From: CG2-30-68-42 sp037440385
GTDB lineage: Bacteria > Pseudomonadota > Gammaproteobacteria > Burkholderiales > Rhodocyclaceae
NCBI GenBank assembly: GCA_037440385.1
Contig: JBBIUI010000029.1
Location: 1 to 25,419 of the forward strand
DNA length: 25,419 bases
Reading direction: 5' to 3'
Shown: positions 15,045-23,346 of the stretch, piece after piece
How the letters are laid out: the number at the start of each line of letters is the position of its first letter
Numbering within the stretch: the first letter of the stretch is position 1
The notes under the pieces: model-generated
Told to the model about the DNA's origin: nothing
What the model saw: the letters and a program-made list of their open reading frames with translations, nothing else
Database searches by the model: none
Program-made: the position numbers and the translations under genes

Positions 15045-16289
15045 ATGGGGGGACCAACCGAAAGAATGCGACACGACGTCGAGCATTACGGCCAGGTCTT
15101 CACGCCGGCGGGCGTCGTCGAATTCATGCTGGGCCTGCGGCGCAATCGCGGCCGCGTGCTGGAGCCGGCCTGCGGAGACGGCGCTTTTTTCGAGCGGCTG
15201 CCGGGCGCGGTGGGCCTGGAGATCGATCCGGCCCACTGCCCGGCCGGCGCGATGAACCTGGATTTCTTCGCCTATCCGGAGAGCGAGAAATTCGACACCA
15301 TCATCGGCAATCCCCCTTATGTGCGCTATCAGGACATCGAGCCTCGCACGAGAGCGTTGTTGCGCACCGACGGATTCGATTCGCGCTCCAATCTCTATCT
15401 GTTCTTCATCGACAAATGCCTGCGGCATCTCGCGCCGGGCGGCGAGCTCATCTTCATCACGCCGCGCGACTTCCTGAAATCCACGTCCGCGCTCGGCCTG
15501 AACCGCAGGCTGTGGGAGCTGGGAACGATCACCGATGCGATCGAACTGGGCGACCATCGGGTATTCTCGGGCGCGGTTCCGAACTGCCTGATCTGGCGCT
15601 TCGAGCGCGAGGATGCCTCGCGCATCACTCGGTTCGCCGAAGCGTCCCGGGCCGCGCCTCTCGCCGACACGCTCGGCCGGCCGGCATGGGAGCGGAGACG
15701 TTTCCTGTATTGCGCAGGCCACCTGCTGTTTAGCCGCGGCGATTACCCGCTGCGCTTGTCGCAACTGTGCTTCGTGCGCGTGGGCGCGGTGAGCGGCGAC
15801 GATGCGATCTACGCGGACGAGGTCAACGGTACCCTCGATTTCGTCTGTTCGATGACCGCCCGCACGGGCAGGACACGGCGCATGATCTGGTGCCCGCAAG
15901 CGCCCCACCCCGCACTGCTCGCGCACCGGCAGCGGCTGCTGGCGAGGCGCATCCGGCGCTTCGACGCGTCCAACTGGTGGCAATGGGGGCGCGGATATTT
16001 CCACAGCGAGCGGCCGCGCGTCTATGTCAATGGCAAGACTCGCGATGCGCGCCCGTTTTTCACGCACCCATGCATCCATTATGACGGATCGGTATTGGCG
16101 CTGTTCCCGCACGATCCGGCGCTCGATGTGCAGCGGCTGTGCGACGCGCTCAACGACATCGCCTGGGACGACCTGGGATTCGTCTGCGACGGCCGCTACC
16201 TGTTCTCGCAGCGCAGCCTGGAAAATGCTCCGCTGCCGGAGCGCTTCGCACCGTTGCTGCGCGACGGGCCTGCCTTCGCGTTGGTGTAA
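15045..16289 (+). CDS. Class I SAM-dependent DNA methyltransferase (adenine-specific type), solitary
   Basis: The 414-residue product has the ordered motifs of N6-adenine DNA methyltransferases: HYGQVFTPAGVVEFML (motif X region), EPACGDG (40-46, SAM binding) and NPPYVRY (89-95, catalytic). The C-terminal half would serve target recognition and has no endonuclease motif that I can recognise. No restriction gene is adjacent, so it is either a solitary methyltransferase or one with a non-DNA adenine target. A TACAAT at 15030-15035 could be its -10 element; transcription from it would begin about 15042 and leave the ATG at 15045 without a ribosome site, so the ATG at 15066 behind GGGGGGA may be the real start (407 residues). 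Confidence 0.85.
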   Translation: MGGPTERMRHDVEHYGQVFTPAGVVEFMLGLRRNRGRVLEPACGDGAFFERLPGAVGLEIDPAHCPAGAMNLDFFAYPESEKFDTIIGNPPYVRYQDIEPRTRALLRTDGFDSRSNLYLFFIDKCLRHLAPGGELIFITPRDFLKSTSALGLNRRLWELGTITDAIELGDHRVFSGAVPNCLIWRFEREDASRITRFAEASRAAPLADTLGRPAWERRRFLYCAGHLLFSRGDYPLRLSQLCFVRVGAVSGDDAIYADEVNGTLDFVCSMTARTGRTRRMIWCPQAPHPALLAHRQRLLARRIRRFDASNWWQWGRGYFHSERPRVYVNGKTRDARPFFTHPCIHYDGSVLALFPHDPALDVQRLCDALNDIAWDDLGFVCDGRYLFSQRSLENAPLPERFAPLLRDGPAFALV

Positions 16290-16339
16290 CATTGGCCGCA
16301 CGGGCGCGCGCCCCTCGCGCCGATTCCGTTGTCATCACC

Positions 16340-17611
16340 ATGGTTCCACGCATCGCCACCGCGCTCACCGGCCCCCTGCTCGAACTCGAGAAAAGCTTTC
16401 TCGCGCAGGCGGCGCGCATCGAGCAGTGGTTGCGCGCGCAGTGGCAGGAACACACGCCCCCGTTCTACGCATCCGTCGATCTGCGCAACTCGGGTTTCAA
16501 GCTCGCACCGGTCGATACCAACCTGTTTCCCGGCGGGTTCAACAACCTGAGCCCCGCGATGCTTCCGCTGGCCGTGCAGGCCGCGATGATCGCCGTCGAG
16601 CGCATCTGCCCGGATGCCAAAAATCTGCTGCTGGTCCCGGAGAGTCACACGCGCAACCTGTTCTATCTCGGCAACCTCGCGCAACTGGCCGCGATCCTGC
16701 GCCGTACGGGGCTCACCGTGCGCATCGGCAGCTTGCTGCCGGACGTTCAGGCCCCGACGACGATCGAACTGCCGGGCGGCGACAGCGTGGTGCTCGAGCC
16801 GCTCAGGCGCATCGATGGCCGCCTGGGCCTGGAAGGATTCGATCCGTGCGCGATCCTGCTCAACAACGATCTTTCGGCGGGCGTGCCGCAGTTGCTGCGC
16901 GACCTGCACGAGCAGGTCGTGATTCCGCCGTTGCATGCGGGCTGGCACGTGCGCAGGAAGTCGGCGCATTTCGCCGCCTACGACGAGCTCGGGCGTGCCT
17001 TCGCGGAAATGCTCGGGATCGATCCGTGGTTCATCGTGCCGGATTTCGAACGTTGCGGCCGCGTGAACTTTCACGACCGCGAGGGCCAGGAATGCCTCGT
17101 GAACAGCGTCGATACGCTGCTGTTCCGCATCCGCGCGAAGTACCGCGAGAATGGCATCGATGAAGAACCCTTCGTGGTGGTCAAGGCCGACGCCGGAACC
17201 TACGGCATGGGCATCATGACCGTCAGGAGTCCCGACGAGGTGCGCATCCTCAACCGCAAGCAGCGCAACAAGATGGCAGTGGGAAAGGAAGGCCTGGCGG
17301 TGCGCGAGGTCATCATCCAGGAGGGCGTGCGCACCGTCGAGACGGTCGACGATCACGTCGCGGAGCCGGTGATCTACCTCATCGACCGCTATGTCGTGGG
17401 AGGCTTCTATCGCGTGCATGCGCAGCGCGGCCGCGACGAGAATCTCAATGCGCCCGGCATGGAGTTTCGGCCGCTCGCGTTCGACGCGCCGTGCACGCTG
17501 CCCGAATCGCGCGAAGGCCCGGATGCCCCGGCCAACCGGTTTTATGCGTATGGCGTAGTCGCCCGCCTTGCGCTGCTCGCGGCGGCGCTGGAACTCGAAC
17601 GCGGCGCGTGA
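16340..17611 (+). CDS. gshA: Glutamate-cysteine ligase, non-classical proteobacterial type
   Basis: This enzyme makes gamma-glutamylcysteine, the first step of glutathione synthesis. The 423-residue product (from the ATG at 16340) begins MVPRIATALTGPLLELEKSF and contains YASVDLRNSGFKLAPVDTNLFPGGFNNL, FVVVKADAGTYGMGIMTV and RYVVGGFYRVHAQRGRDENLNAPGMEF. I recognise these as the TIGR02049-type ligase known from Acidithiobacillus and betaproteobacteria, unrelated in sequence to the E. coli GshA. The KADAGTYGMG loop and VGGFYRVH segment look like an ATP-grasp-type nucleotide site. The frame is open further upstream, but that part overlaps the methyltransferase and is not family sequence. gshB follows after 4 bases, which strongly supports the assignment. 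Confidence 0.88.
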   Translation: MVPRIATALTGPLLELEKSFLAQAARIEQWLRAQWQEHTPPFYASVDLRNSGFKLAPVDTNLFPGGFNNLSPAMLPLAVQAAMIAVERICPDAKNLLLVPESHTRNLFYLGNLAQLAAILRRTGLTVRIGSLLPDVQAPTTIELPGGDSVVLEPLRRIDGRLGLEGFDPCAILLNNDLSAGVPQLLRDLHEQVVIPPLHAGWHVRRKSAHFAAYDELGRAFAEMLGIDPWFIVPDFERCGRVNFHDREGQECLVNSVDTLLFRIRAKYRENGIDEEPFVVVKADAGTYGMGIMTVRSPDEVRILNRKQRNKMAVGKEGLAVREVIIQEGVRTVETVDDHVAEPVIYLIDRYVVGGFYRVHAQRGRDENLNAPGMEFRPLAFDAPCTLPESREGPDAPANRFYAYGVVARLALLAAALELERGA

Positions 17612-17615
17612 GCGC

Positions 17616-18560
17616 ATGCACTTCGCCTTCGTCGTCGATCCGCTGGAGAACCTCAAGCCCTGCAAGGACTCGAGCGTCGCGATGATGCGCGAGGCGCGCC
17701 GTCGCGGTCACCGCGTCAGTGCGATCCTGCGCGATGCCTTGAGCTGGCGCGACGGTGTCGTGCAGGCCCAGGCGGCCGAACTCGATGTGTCCGGCGGACC
17801 TGCGCACTGGTTCCGGGCCGCGGCCTGCACGAGTGCTCCACTGGCGGGTTTCGACGCGGTGCTGATGCGCCAGGATCCGCCCTTCGACATGGAGTACGTC
17901 GTCGCCACCTGGCTGCTGGAGCGCGCCGAAGCGGGCGGCGCGCGTGTGTTCAACCGGCCGCGGGCGATCCGCGACCACTCGGAGAAACTCGCGATCGCCG
18001 AGTTTCCCGAATTCACCGTCCCGACGCTGGCGGCGAGCAGGCCCGAGACGTTCCAGGCCTTCGTCGACGAAGTCGCCGACGCGGTGCTCAAGCCGCTCGA
18101 CGGGATGGGCGGAAGTTCGGTTTTTCGCGTGCGGCGCGACGATCCGAACCGCAACGTGATCATCGAATCGCTCACGCAGCGCGGCCGGCGCACGATCATG
18201 GCCCAGCGCTACATCCCGCAGATCGCGCTCGGCGACAAGCGCATCGTGCTGATCGGCGGGCGGCCGGTGCCGTATTGTCTCGCGCGCATCCCGAAGCCCG
18301 GCGAGACGCGCGGCAATCTGGCCGCCGGCGGCACCGGCATCGCGCAGCCGCTTTCCGCACGCGATCGCGACATCGCCGAGGCGCTCGGGCCGCTGCTCGA
18401 CGCGCGCGGGCTGCTGCTCGTCGGGCTCGACGTGATCGGCGACTGGCTCACCGAGATCAATGTCACCAGTCCGACCTGCTTCGTGGAGATCACCGAGCAG
18501 ACGGGGTTCGACGTCGCCGGGATGTTCATCGATGCGCTCGAGGCCCGATGCACGGCGTGA
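17616..18560 (+). CDS. gshB: Glutathione synthetase
   Basis: GshB adds glycine to gamma-glutamylcysteine with ATP to give glutathione. The 314-residue product is full length. It begins MHFAFVVDPLENLKPCKDSS, the standard GshB start, and shows FDAVLMRQDPPFDMEYV, ARVFNRPRAIRDHSEKL, VLKPLDGMGGSSVFRV (ATP-grasp loop), MAQRYIP and a C-terminal LTEINVTSPTCFVEI metal/glycine-binding segment. The ATG at 17616 is 4 bases after gshA, so both steps of the pathway are co-transcribed. An in-frame ATG at 17568 overlaps gshA and adds no conserved sequence. Confidence 0.95.
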   Translation: MHFAFVVDPLENLKPCKDSSVAMMREARRRGHRVSAILRDALSWRDGVVQAQAAELDVSGGPAHWFRAAACTSAPLAGFDAVLMRQDPPFDMEYVVATWLLERAEAGGARVFNRPRAIRDHSEKLAIAEFPEFTVPTLAASRPETFQAFVDEVADAVLKPLDGMGGSSVFRVRRDDPNRNVIIESLTQRGRRTIMAQRYIPQIALGDKRIVLIGGRPVPYCLARIPKPGETRGNLAAGGTGIAQPLSARDRDIAEALGPLLDARGLLLVGLDVIGDWLTEINVTSPTCFVEITEQTGFDVAGMFIDALEARCTA

Positions 18561-19630
18561 GCGCGAGAGCACCCGGGCGCCCGAGTCGCGGGCACATGAT
18601 GCTATTGGCATTCGCGGCCGCGCTCGCGCTGAGCCTGGCAGGCTGCGCCCGCGACCCGCTGTTTCGGCGCGAGGCGTACGTGTTCGGCACGCGGGTCGAA
18701 GTGCTGGTGTGGGGCGAGCCCGAGGCGCGCTCGCGCACGGCGGTGGCGGCCGTGCTGCAGGAATTCGACCGTCTGCACCGCATGCTGCATGCCTGGCAGC
18801 CGAGCGAGCTGACGCGGCTCAACGAGGCGATCGCGTCGGGCGAGGCCTCGATCCCGGTTTCCGCCGAGCTCGCGGAAATCCTGAAACGGTCCGCGGCGAT
18901 CGCACGAGCCTCCGATGACCTGTTCAATCCGGCCATCGGCAAGCTCGTCAGGCTGTGGGGTTTTCACGCCGACACGTTCGAGCCGCGACTGCCGGCGGAA
19001 TCGGACGTCGCGGCGCTCGTGCGCGCCTCGCCTCGCATGAGCGATCTGACGATCGACGGGCAACGGGTCACCAGCGGCAACCGCGACGTGATGATCGACC
19101 TGGGCGGGTATGCCAAGGGCTATGCACTGGATCGCGCCGCGGCTCTGTTGCGGCAGCACGGCGTCGCGAATGCGCTGATCAACATCGGCGGCAACGTGAT
19201 GGCCCTGGGGGCGAAGGGCGACAAGCCATGGCGGGTCGGCATCCAGCATCCGCGCTCGGCCGGGACGCTCGCCGCACTCGATCTGCACGACGGCGAGGCG
19301 ATCGGCACTTCGGGAGACTACCAGCGTTATTTCGAGCTCGGCGGCAGGCGCTACAGTCACCTGATCGACCCGCGTACCGGCGCGCCGGCGCGAGGCGCGC
19401 AGGCGGTGACGGTACTGATCGAAAAGCGCGCGGACGCCGGCGCGCTGTCGGATGCCGCGAGCAAGCCGCTGTTCATTCAGGAGGCCGGCCGCTGGCGCGA
19501 GGCCGCGCGCGCGCTCGGCGTCGAGCAGGCGCTGCGCATCGAGGCTTCCGGTAAGATCACGCTGACACGCGCGCTCGCGCGGCGGTTGCAGTTCGTGCCG
19601 GAGAATCAGCCCGTGGAGATCGTCGAATGA
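18557..19630 (+). CDS. apbE: FAD:protein FMN transferase (ApbE), lipoprotein
   Basis: ApbE transfers FMN from FAD to a threonine of periplasmic or membrane proteins such as NqrC/RnfG-type subunits and flavin reductases. From the GTG at 18557, overlapping the gshB stop, the product is 357 residues with a basic n-region, a hydrophobic core and a lipobox LAGC (Cys30), so it should be a lipoprotein. ApbE motifs include YVFGTRVEV, DLFNPAIGKLVRLWGF, IDLGGYAKGYALDRAA, ALINIGGNVMALG, GEAIGTSGDYQRYF and RYSHLIDPRTGAPA. The metal-binding DALST motif of relatives reads DAASK here (299-303). The ATG codons at 18596/18599 would give a shorter signal without basic residues, so 18557 (or ATG 18548) is preferred. 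Confidence 0.9.
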   Translation: MSARAPGRPSRGHMMLLAFAAALALSLAGCARDPLFRREAYVFGTRVEVLVWGEPEARSRTAVAAVLQEFDRLHRMLHAWQPSELTRLNEAIASGEASIPVSAELAEILKRSAAIARASDDLFNPAIGKLVRLWGFHADTFEPRLPAESDVAALVRASPRMSDLTIDGQRVTSGNRDVMIDLGGYAKGYALDRAAALLRQHGVANALINIGGNVMALGAKGDKPWRVGIQHPRSAGTLAALDLHDGEAIGTSGDYQRYFELGGRRYSHLIDPRTGAPARGAQAVTVLIEKRADAGALSDAASKPLFIQEAGRWREAARALGVEQALRIEASGKITLTRALARRLQFVPENQPVEIVE

Positions 19631-19854
19631 CGCACCGTGTACCGGATCCGCGCCGCGACGGCGAACGGGCATTCACCGAACGGCGTGTCCGGCTGGCGCT
19701 CGCCGGCAAGGCGATCCGCGAACTGCATCGGGGGATCGAACGCGAGCGGCGCGATGGCCAACGCATGCGCCGCTACGCGTGGCGCGCGGTTGCGATCGGC
19801 GCCGCGGCGCTGGCAGCGGCCGCGATCGCGAACGGCTGGTTTCCCGCGACATGA
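19627..19854 (+). CDS. Small basic protein with one C-terminal membrane helix, unknown function
   Basis: The 75-residue product is not recognised. The first 50 residues are strongly charged and Arg-rich (RRVRLALAGKAIRELHRGIERERRDGQRMRRYAWR), followed by one hydrophobic segment (about 53-69) rich in Ala. This predicts a single-pass inner-membrane protein with a basic cytoplasmic N-terminus. Its ATG overlaps the apbE stop and its own stop overlaps the EIIA start, both by ATGA junctions, which is the main reason to accept it as a gene. It might assist the lipoprotein ApbE or be an accessory membrane protein; nothing in the sequence decides this. Confidence 0.65.
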   Translation: MTHRVPDPRRDGERAFTERRVRLALAGKAIRELHRGIERERRDGQRMRRYAWRAVAIGAAALAAAAIANGWFPAT

Positions 19855-20237
19855 TCGGATTGTTCCTCATCACCCACGGCAGCCTCGGCGAATCGCTGAT
19901 CCAGTGTGCCTGCCACGTGCTCAACCGCCGCCCGCCTCAGCTCGCGCAGATCGGCGTGTCGGCGCAGGACGATCCGCTCGACATCCTGCCCACGGCGCGG
20001 CAATGGCTTCGGCTCGTCGATTCCGGCCAGGGGGTGCTGCTGCTCACCGACGTGTTCGGTGCGACGCCCGGCAACATCGCGCTGAAGCTGATCGAGCCCG
20101 GGCGCGTCGAAGCGCTCGCGGGTGTCAATGTGCCGATGCTGTTGCGCGCACTGACCTACCGCGAGCGCGACATGGGAACCCTCGTCACGAAGGCGCTCGC
20201 CGGAGGCCGCGACGGTGTGCTGCACATCGAGGGCTGA
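19851..20237 (+). CDS. PTS system mannose-type EIIA component
   Basis: This 128-residue protein has the EIIA-Man fold: MIGLFLITHGSLGESL at the start with the phosphorylated His at position 9, then GQGVLLLTDVFGATPGNIAL, and VNVPMLLRALTYR. It would accept phosphate from HPr-P. No EIIB, EIIC or EIID gene is nearby, so it is a regulatory relay component rather than part of a sugar uptake system, as known for many betaproteobacteria. It overlaps the preceding small gene by 4 bases and lies 4 bases before the HPr start. Confidence 0.93.
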   Translation: MIGLFLITHGSLGESLIQCACHVLNRRPPQLAQIGVSAQDDPLDILPTARQWLRLVDSGQGVLLLTDVFGATPGNIALKLIEPGRVEALAGVNVPMLLRALTYRERDMGTLVTKALAGGRDGVLHIEG

Positions 20238-20241
20238 GCCG

Positions 20242-20511
20242 GTGCCCAGGGCGAGCGCCGAGATCGTCAACAAGCTGGGGCTGCACGCGCGGGCGGCCGC
20301 AAAGCTGACGCAGACGGCCGGCGGCTTCGGCTGCGAGGTATGGCTGGAGCGCGCAGGTCGTCGGGTCAATGCCAAGAGCATCATGGGCGTGATGATGCTC
20401 GCGGCCGGCAAGGGGTCGACCGTCACCGTCGATACGCACGGCCCCGATGCGGAAGAGGCCCTGCGGGCCTTGCTCGAACTGATCGCCGGGCGATTCGGCG
20501 AAGGGGAGTGA
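20242..20511 (+). CDS. ptsH: Phosphocarrier protein HPr
   Basis: HPr passes phosphate from EI to EIIA proteins. With the GTG at 20242 as start the product is 89 residues and the active-site histidine in KLGLHARAA falls at position 15 and the regulatory serine in NAKSIMGVMMLAAGKG at position 46, exactly the canonical numbering, which decides the start. Ser46 conservation means an HPr kinase/phosphorylase could act on it, though no hprK gene is in the window. It is packed between the EIIA gene and ptsI with only a few bases on each side. Confidence 0.95.
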   Translation: MPRASAEIVNKLGLHARAAAKLTQTAGGFGCEVWLERAGRRVNAKSIMGVMMLAAGKGSTVTVDTHGPDAEEALRALLELIAGRFGEGE

Positions 20512-20514
20512 GCG

Positions 20515-22251
20515 ATGAGTTTCGCGTTACACGGCTTGCCGGTTTCCTCGGGCATTGCCATCGGGCACGCCCATCGGCTCTCGCACGCGCTGCTGGAAGT
20601 TCCGCACTATGTGATTCCGGGCAAGGATGTCGACGCGGAGCTGGCGCGCTTGGAAGGCGCGCTCGCCGAAGTGCGCGGTGAATTGCGCACGATCCGCGAC
20701 GGGGCCGCAGCCAACGCGCCCCAGGAGATCGCCGCGCTGGTCGATCTGCATGTCATCATCCTGGACGATCCGATGCTCGCGCACGCCACCCGCGAGCTCA
20801 TCGCCGAAAAACGCTGCAACGCCGAGTGGGCGCTCGTGCAGCAGATGGACGAACTCACCGACCAGTTCGAGCGCATCGAGGATCCCTACCTGCGCAGCCG
20901 CAAGGCCGACATCGTTCAGGTGGTCGAACGGGTGCTCAAGGTGCTGATCGGGCGCCCGGGACAACTGCCTCAGACCCGGCGGCACGACCGGCCCGCGGTG
21001 GTGGTCGCGCACGATCTGTCACCGGCGGACACGATCCAGTTCAACCAGCACCAGGTCGCAGGCTTCCTCACGGACCTCGGCGGGGTCACGTCGCATACCG
21101 CGATCGTCGCCCGCAGCTTGGGCATACCGGCCGTCGTGGGTCTGCGCGAAGCGTCGGCGCTGGTGCGCGACGACGAGCTGCTGATCGTCGATGGCACACG
21201 CGGCGTGGTGATCGTCGATCCCGACGAGCAGGCGCTCGAAGAGTACCGGTTGCGCAAGGATGAGCTCGATCTGGAGCGGGTGAAGCTCAGGCGGCTTCGC
21301 AACGCGCCATCGACGACGCTCGACGGCGTCTCGGTGTCGCTGCAGGCCAACATCGAGCTGCCGCGCGACGTGGCCCAGGTTCGCGAGGCGGGCGCCGACG
21401 GCATCGGGTTGTTCCGCACCGAATTCCTGTTCTTCAACCGGCCGGAACTGCCCGGCGAGGACGAGCAGTTCGAAGCCTATCGGCGGGTCGCCCACGCGCT
21501 CAAGGGCAAACCGGTCACGATACGCATCCTGGATCTGGGTGCCGACAAGATGCTCGGTGCCCGCAGCGACAAGCCGACACAGAATCCTGCGCTCGGATTG
21601 CGCGCGATCCGTTACTGTCTGTCCGAGCCGCAGATGTTCCTCGTCCAGTTGCGGGCGATCCTGCGGGCATCGCACTACGGCCATGTCCGCGTGCTGATCC
21701 CGATGCTTGCGCACGCCTACGAGGTCGATCAGTCCGTGGCGCTCCTCAGACAGGCCAAGGAGCAGTTGCGCGCCGAGAAACTGCCCTTCGACGAGGGCAT
21801 CGAGGTCGGCGGCATGATCGAGATTCCGGCTGCCGCGCTCGCGCTCGGGGTATTCGTGAAGCGTCTCGACTTCCTGTCGATCGGCACCAACGACCTGATC
21901 CAGTACACGCTGGCGATCGATCGCACCGACGAGACGGTGGCCCATCTGTATGACTGCCTGCATCCGGCGGTACTCAACCTGATCCATCACACGATCCAGG
22001 GTGCGGCGCGGGCCGGAAAGCCGGTCGCCGTGTGTGGTGAGATGGCGGGAGATCCCGAGCTCACCCGGCTGCTGCTCGGAATGGGCTTGAGGGAATTCTC
22101 GATGCATCCCGCCCAGATCAACGTCGTCAAGCAGCAGGCACTGCGGGCCGACGTCGGCGAACTGATCGGACGGGTCGCGAGCCTGCTGCGGGTGGAGGAA
22201 CCGGAGCGGCTGCGCGAGCAGATCGCGCGGTTGAACGAGCGGGTGGGGTGA
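20515..22251 (+). CDS. ptsI: Phosphoenolpyruvate-protein phosphotransferase (PTS enzyme I)
   Basis: Enzyme I autophosphorylates with phosphoenolpyruvate and charges HPr. The 578-residue product is full length. It begins HGLPVSSGIAIGHA, has the phosphohistidine loop GGVTSHTAIVAR (His194), the PEP-binding DGIGLFRTEFLFFNR and RILDLGADKM segments, and GTNDLIQYTLAIDRTDE plus VAVCGEMAGDP in the barrel domain, including the active-site Cys. There is no GAF domain, so it is not the EI-Ntr (PtsP) form. It is 3 bases after ptsH and ends 2 bases before the convergent REC-Hpt gene. Confidence 0.96.
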   Translation: MSFALHGLPVSSGIAIGHAHRLSHALLEVPHYVIPGKDVDAELARLEGALAEVRGELRTIRDGAAANAPQEIAALVDLHVIILDDPMLAHATRELIAEKRCNAEWALVQQMDELTDQFERIEDPYLRSRKADIVQVVERVLKVLIGRPGQLPQTRRHDRPAVVVAHDLSPADTIQFNQHQVAGFLTDLGGVTSHTAIVARSLGIPAVVGLREASALVRDDELLIVDGTRGVVIVDPDEQALEEYRLRKDELDLERVKLRRLRNAPSTTLDGVSVSLQANIELPRDVAQVREAGADGIGLFRTEFLFFNRPELPGEDEQFEAYRRVAHALKGKPVTIRILDLGADKMLGARSDKPTQNPALGLRAIRYCLSEPQMFLVQLRAILRASHYGHVRVLIPMLAHAYEVDQSVALLRQAKEQLRAEKLPFDEGIEVGGMIEIPAAALALGVFVKRLDFLSIGTNDLIQYTLAIDRTDETVAHLYDCLHPAVLNLIHHTIQGAARAGKPVAVCGEMAGDPELTRLLLGMGLREFSMHPAQINVVKQQALRADVGELIGRVASLLRVEEPERLREQIARLNERVG

Positions 22252-22253
22252 GA

Positions 22254-23078
22254 TTACCGGCCGGCGGCCTCGCCGCCGGTGAGCCGCGAGCGCACCCGAT
22301 CCAGTACGGCCGCGAGTTCGGCCGAGAAGCTCGGTATCAGCGCGGCCGTTTGCGGATCGTCCGAGCCGAGCGCATCTTCCAGTCGGGCGGCGAGATCCTG
22401 CAGGCGATCGGCCCCGAGCATTCCGGCAAATCCGTTGAGTGAGTGCATGCTCATCTGAGCTGCCGCGTGGCCGCGGCGGGCTGCGATCGCGGCGATGTCC
22501 AGACCGGCGTAGCGCTCGGCGAAGCGCCCGGCGATGCGCAGATAGAACTCCCGGTTACCCCCGAGCCGCGCCAATGCACCGTCGGTGTCCAGTACCGCGC
22601 TCGCGCCTCGGGACGATTCCGGGTCGGGTTCGCGACCCCAGTGAGTGACCACTTCGATGAGTTCCGCGGCGGAATAGGGTTTGATGAGGTGGTCGTCCAT
22701 GCCGGCCACCAGGCAATGGCGGCATTCCACCACCATCGCATGTGCGGTCAGCGCGATGATCGGCAGGCGCGCATAGCGAGGCTCGCAGCGGATTCGCCGG
22801 GCCGCTTCCAGTCCGTCCATCACGGGCATCTCGATGTCCATCAGCACGACATCGCAGGCCGTTGCCGTGCCACCGGTCAGGATCTCCACGGCCTGCAGGC
22901 CGGTTTCGGCGAGCTGCACATGCGCTCCGGCGCCGGTGAGGTGCTTGCGTGCGATGCCGCGCGCGATCGGATCGTCGTCCGCCACGAGTACGTGCATGCC
23001 CTGGATCGCAGACTCGGACGCGCCCGATGCTTGCGGTCGACCGTTCGATTCGGAGAATTTGCGTCGAGCGATGTTCAA
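22254..23078 (-). CDS. Response-regulator receiver plus Hpt domain protein
   Basis: The 274-residue product carries an N-terminal receiver domain (MHVLVADDDPIARGIARKHL with the acidic pocket, VVLMDIEMPVMDGLEAARRIR with the phospho-Asp, IIALTAHA and DDHLIKPYS) and a C-terminal histidine phosphotransfer domain with the phospho-His in MHSLNGFAGMLGADRL. Such a REC-Hpt pair is usually the tail of a hybrid histidine kinase; here no kinase domain is attached. It can relay phosphate from an unlinked kinase. A TTG at 23078 with GAGGA 6 bases upstream is the best start; the ATG at 22997 just before the receiver domain gives 247 residues and is the alternative. Confidence 0.85.
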   Translation of the reverse strand: MNIARRKFSESNGRPQASGASESAIQGMHVLVADDDPIARGIARKHLTGAGAHVQLAETGLQAVEILTGGTATACDVVLMDIEMPVMDGLEAARRIRCEPRYARLPIIALTAHAMVVECRHCLVAGMDDHLIKPYSAAELIEVVTHWGREPDPESSRGASAVLDTDGALARLGGNREFYLRIAGRFAERYAGLDIAAIAARRGHAAAQMSMHSLNGFAGMLGADRLQDLAARLEDALGSDDPQTAALIPSFSAELAAVLDRVRSRLTGGEAAGR

Positions 23079-23346
23079 CGTGGTTCCTCGATGGGATGGG
23101 TGCCGGGCGCAAGGCCGGGTCCGGAAACGCCGCGGCATGGATCGGATATCGGCGGGTGCAGGGAAAACCTGAGCGATACGGCATCTGGATCGTGCCGGAT
23201 GCCACACCGGCCGCAACGCGTGACCCGGCCCTCGCCCCCGCGTAGCGTACGTTCGATCGCGATCGCCGACGCCCGATGGCGTTTCCGGTGACAACCCGGC
23301 CGGCTTTGGCTATGCTTGGCCACCGACGCAACCGCGAAGGCGCAGC
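23079..23346. other. Divergent intergenic region with rapZ promoter
   Basis: This 268-bp gap between the REC-Hpt gene and rapZ shows no convincing gene. A sigma-70-like promoter for rapZ is present at 23288-23316: GTGACA (23288-23293), 17 bp, TATGCT (23311-23316), giving a start near 23323. The rest shows no repeat, RNA gene or operator that I can recognise; the REC-Hpt frame stays open through it but without family sequence. Confidence 0.5.

Noticed and set aside
22443..23291. Plus-strand open frame of 282 codons opposite the REC-Hpt gene
   Set aside because: No recognisable domain, while the minus strand shows complete receiver and Hpt motifs.
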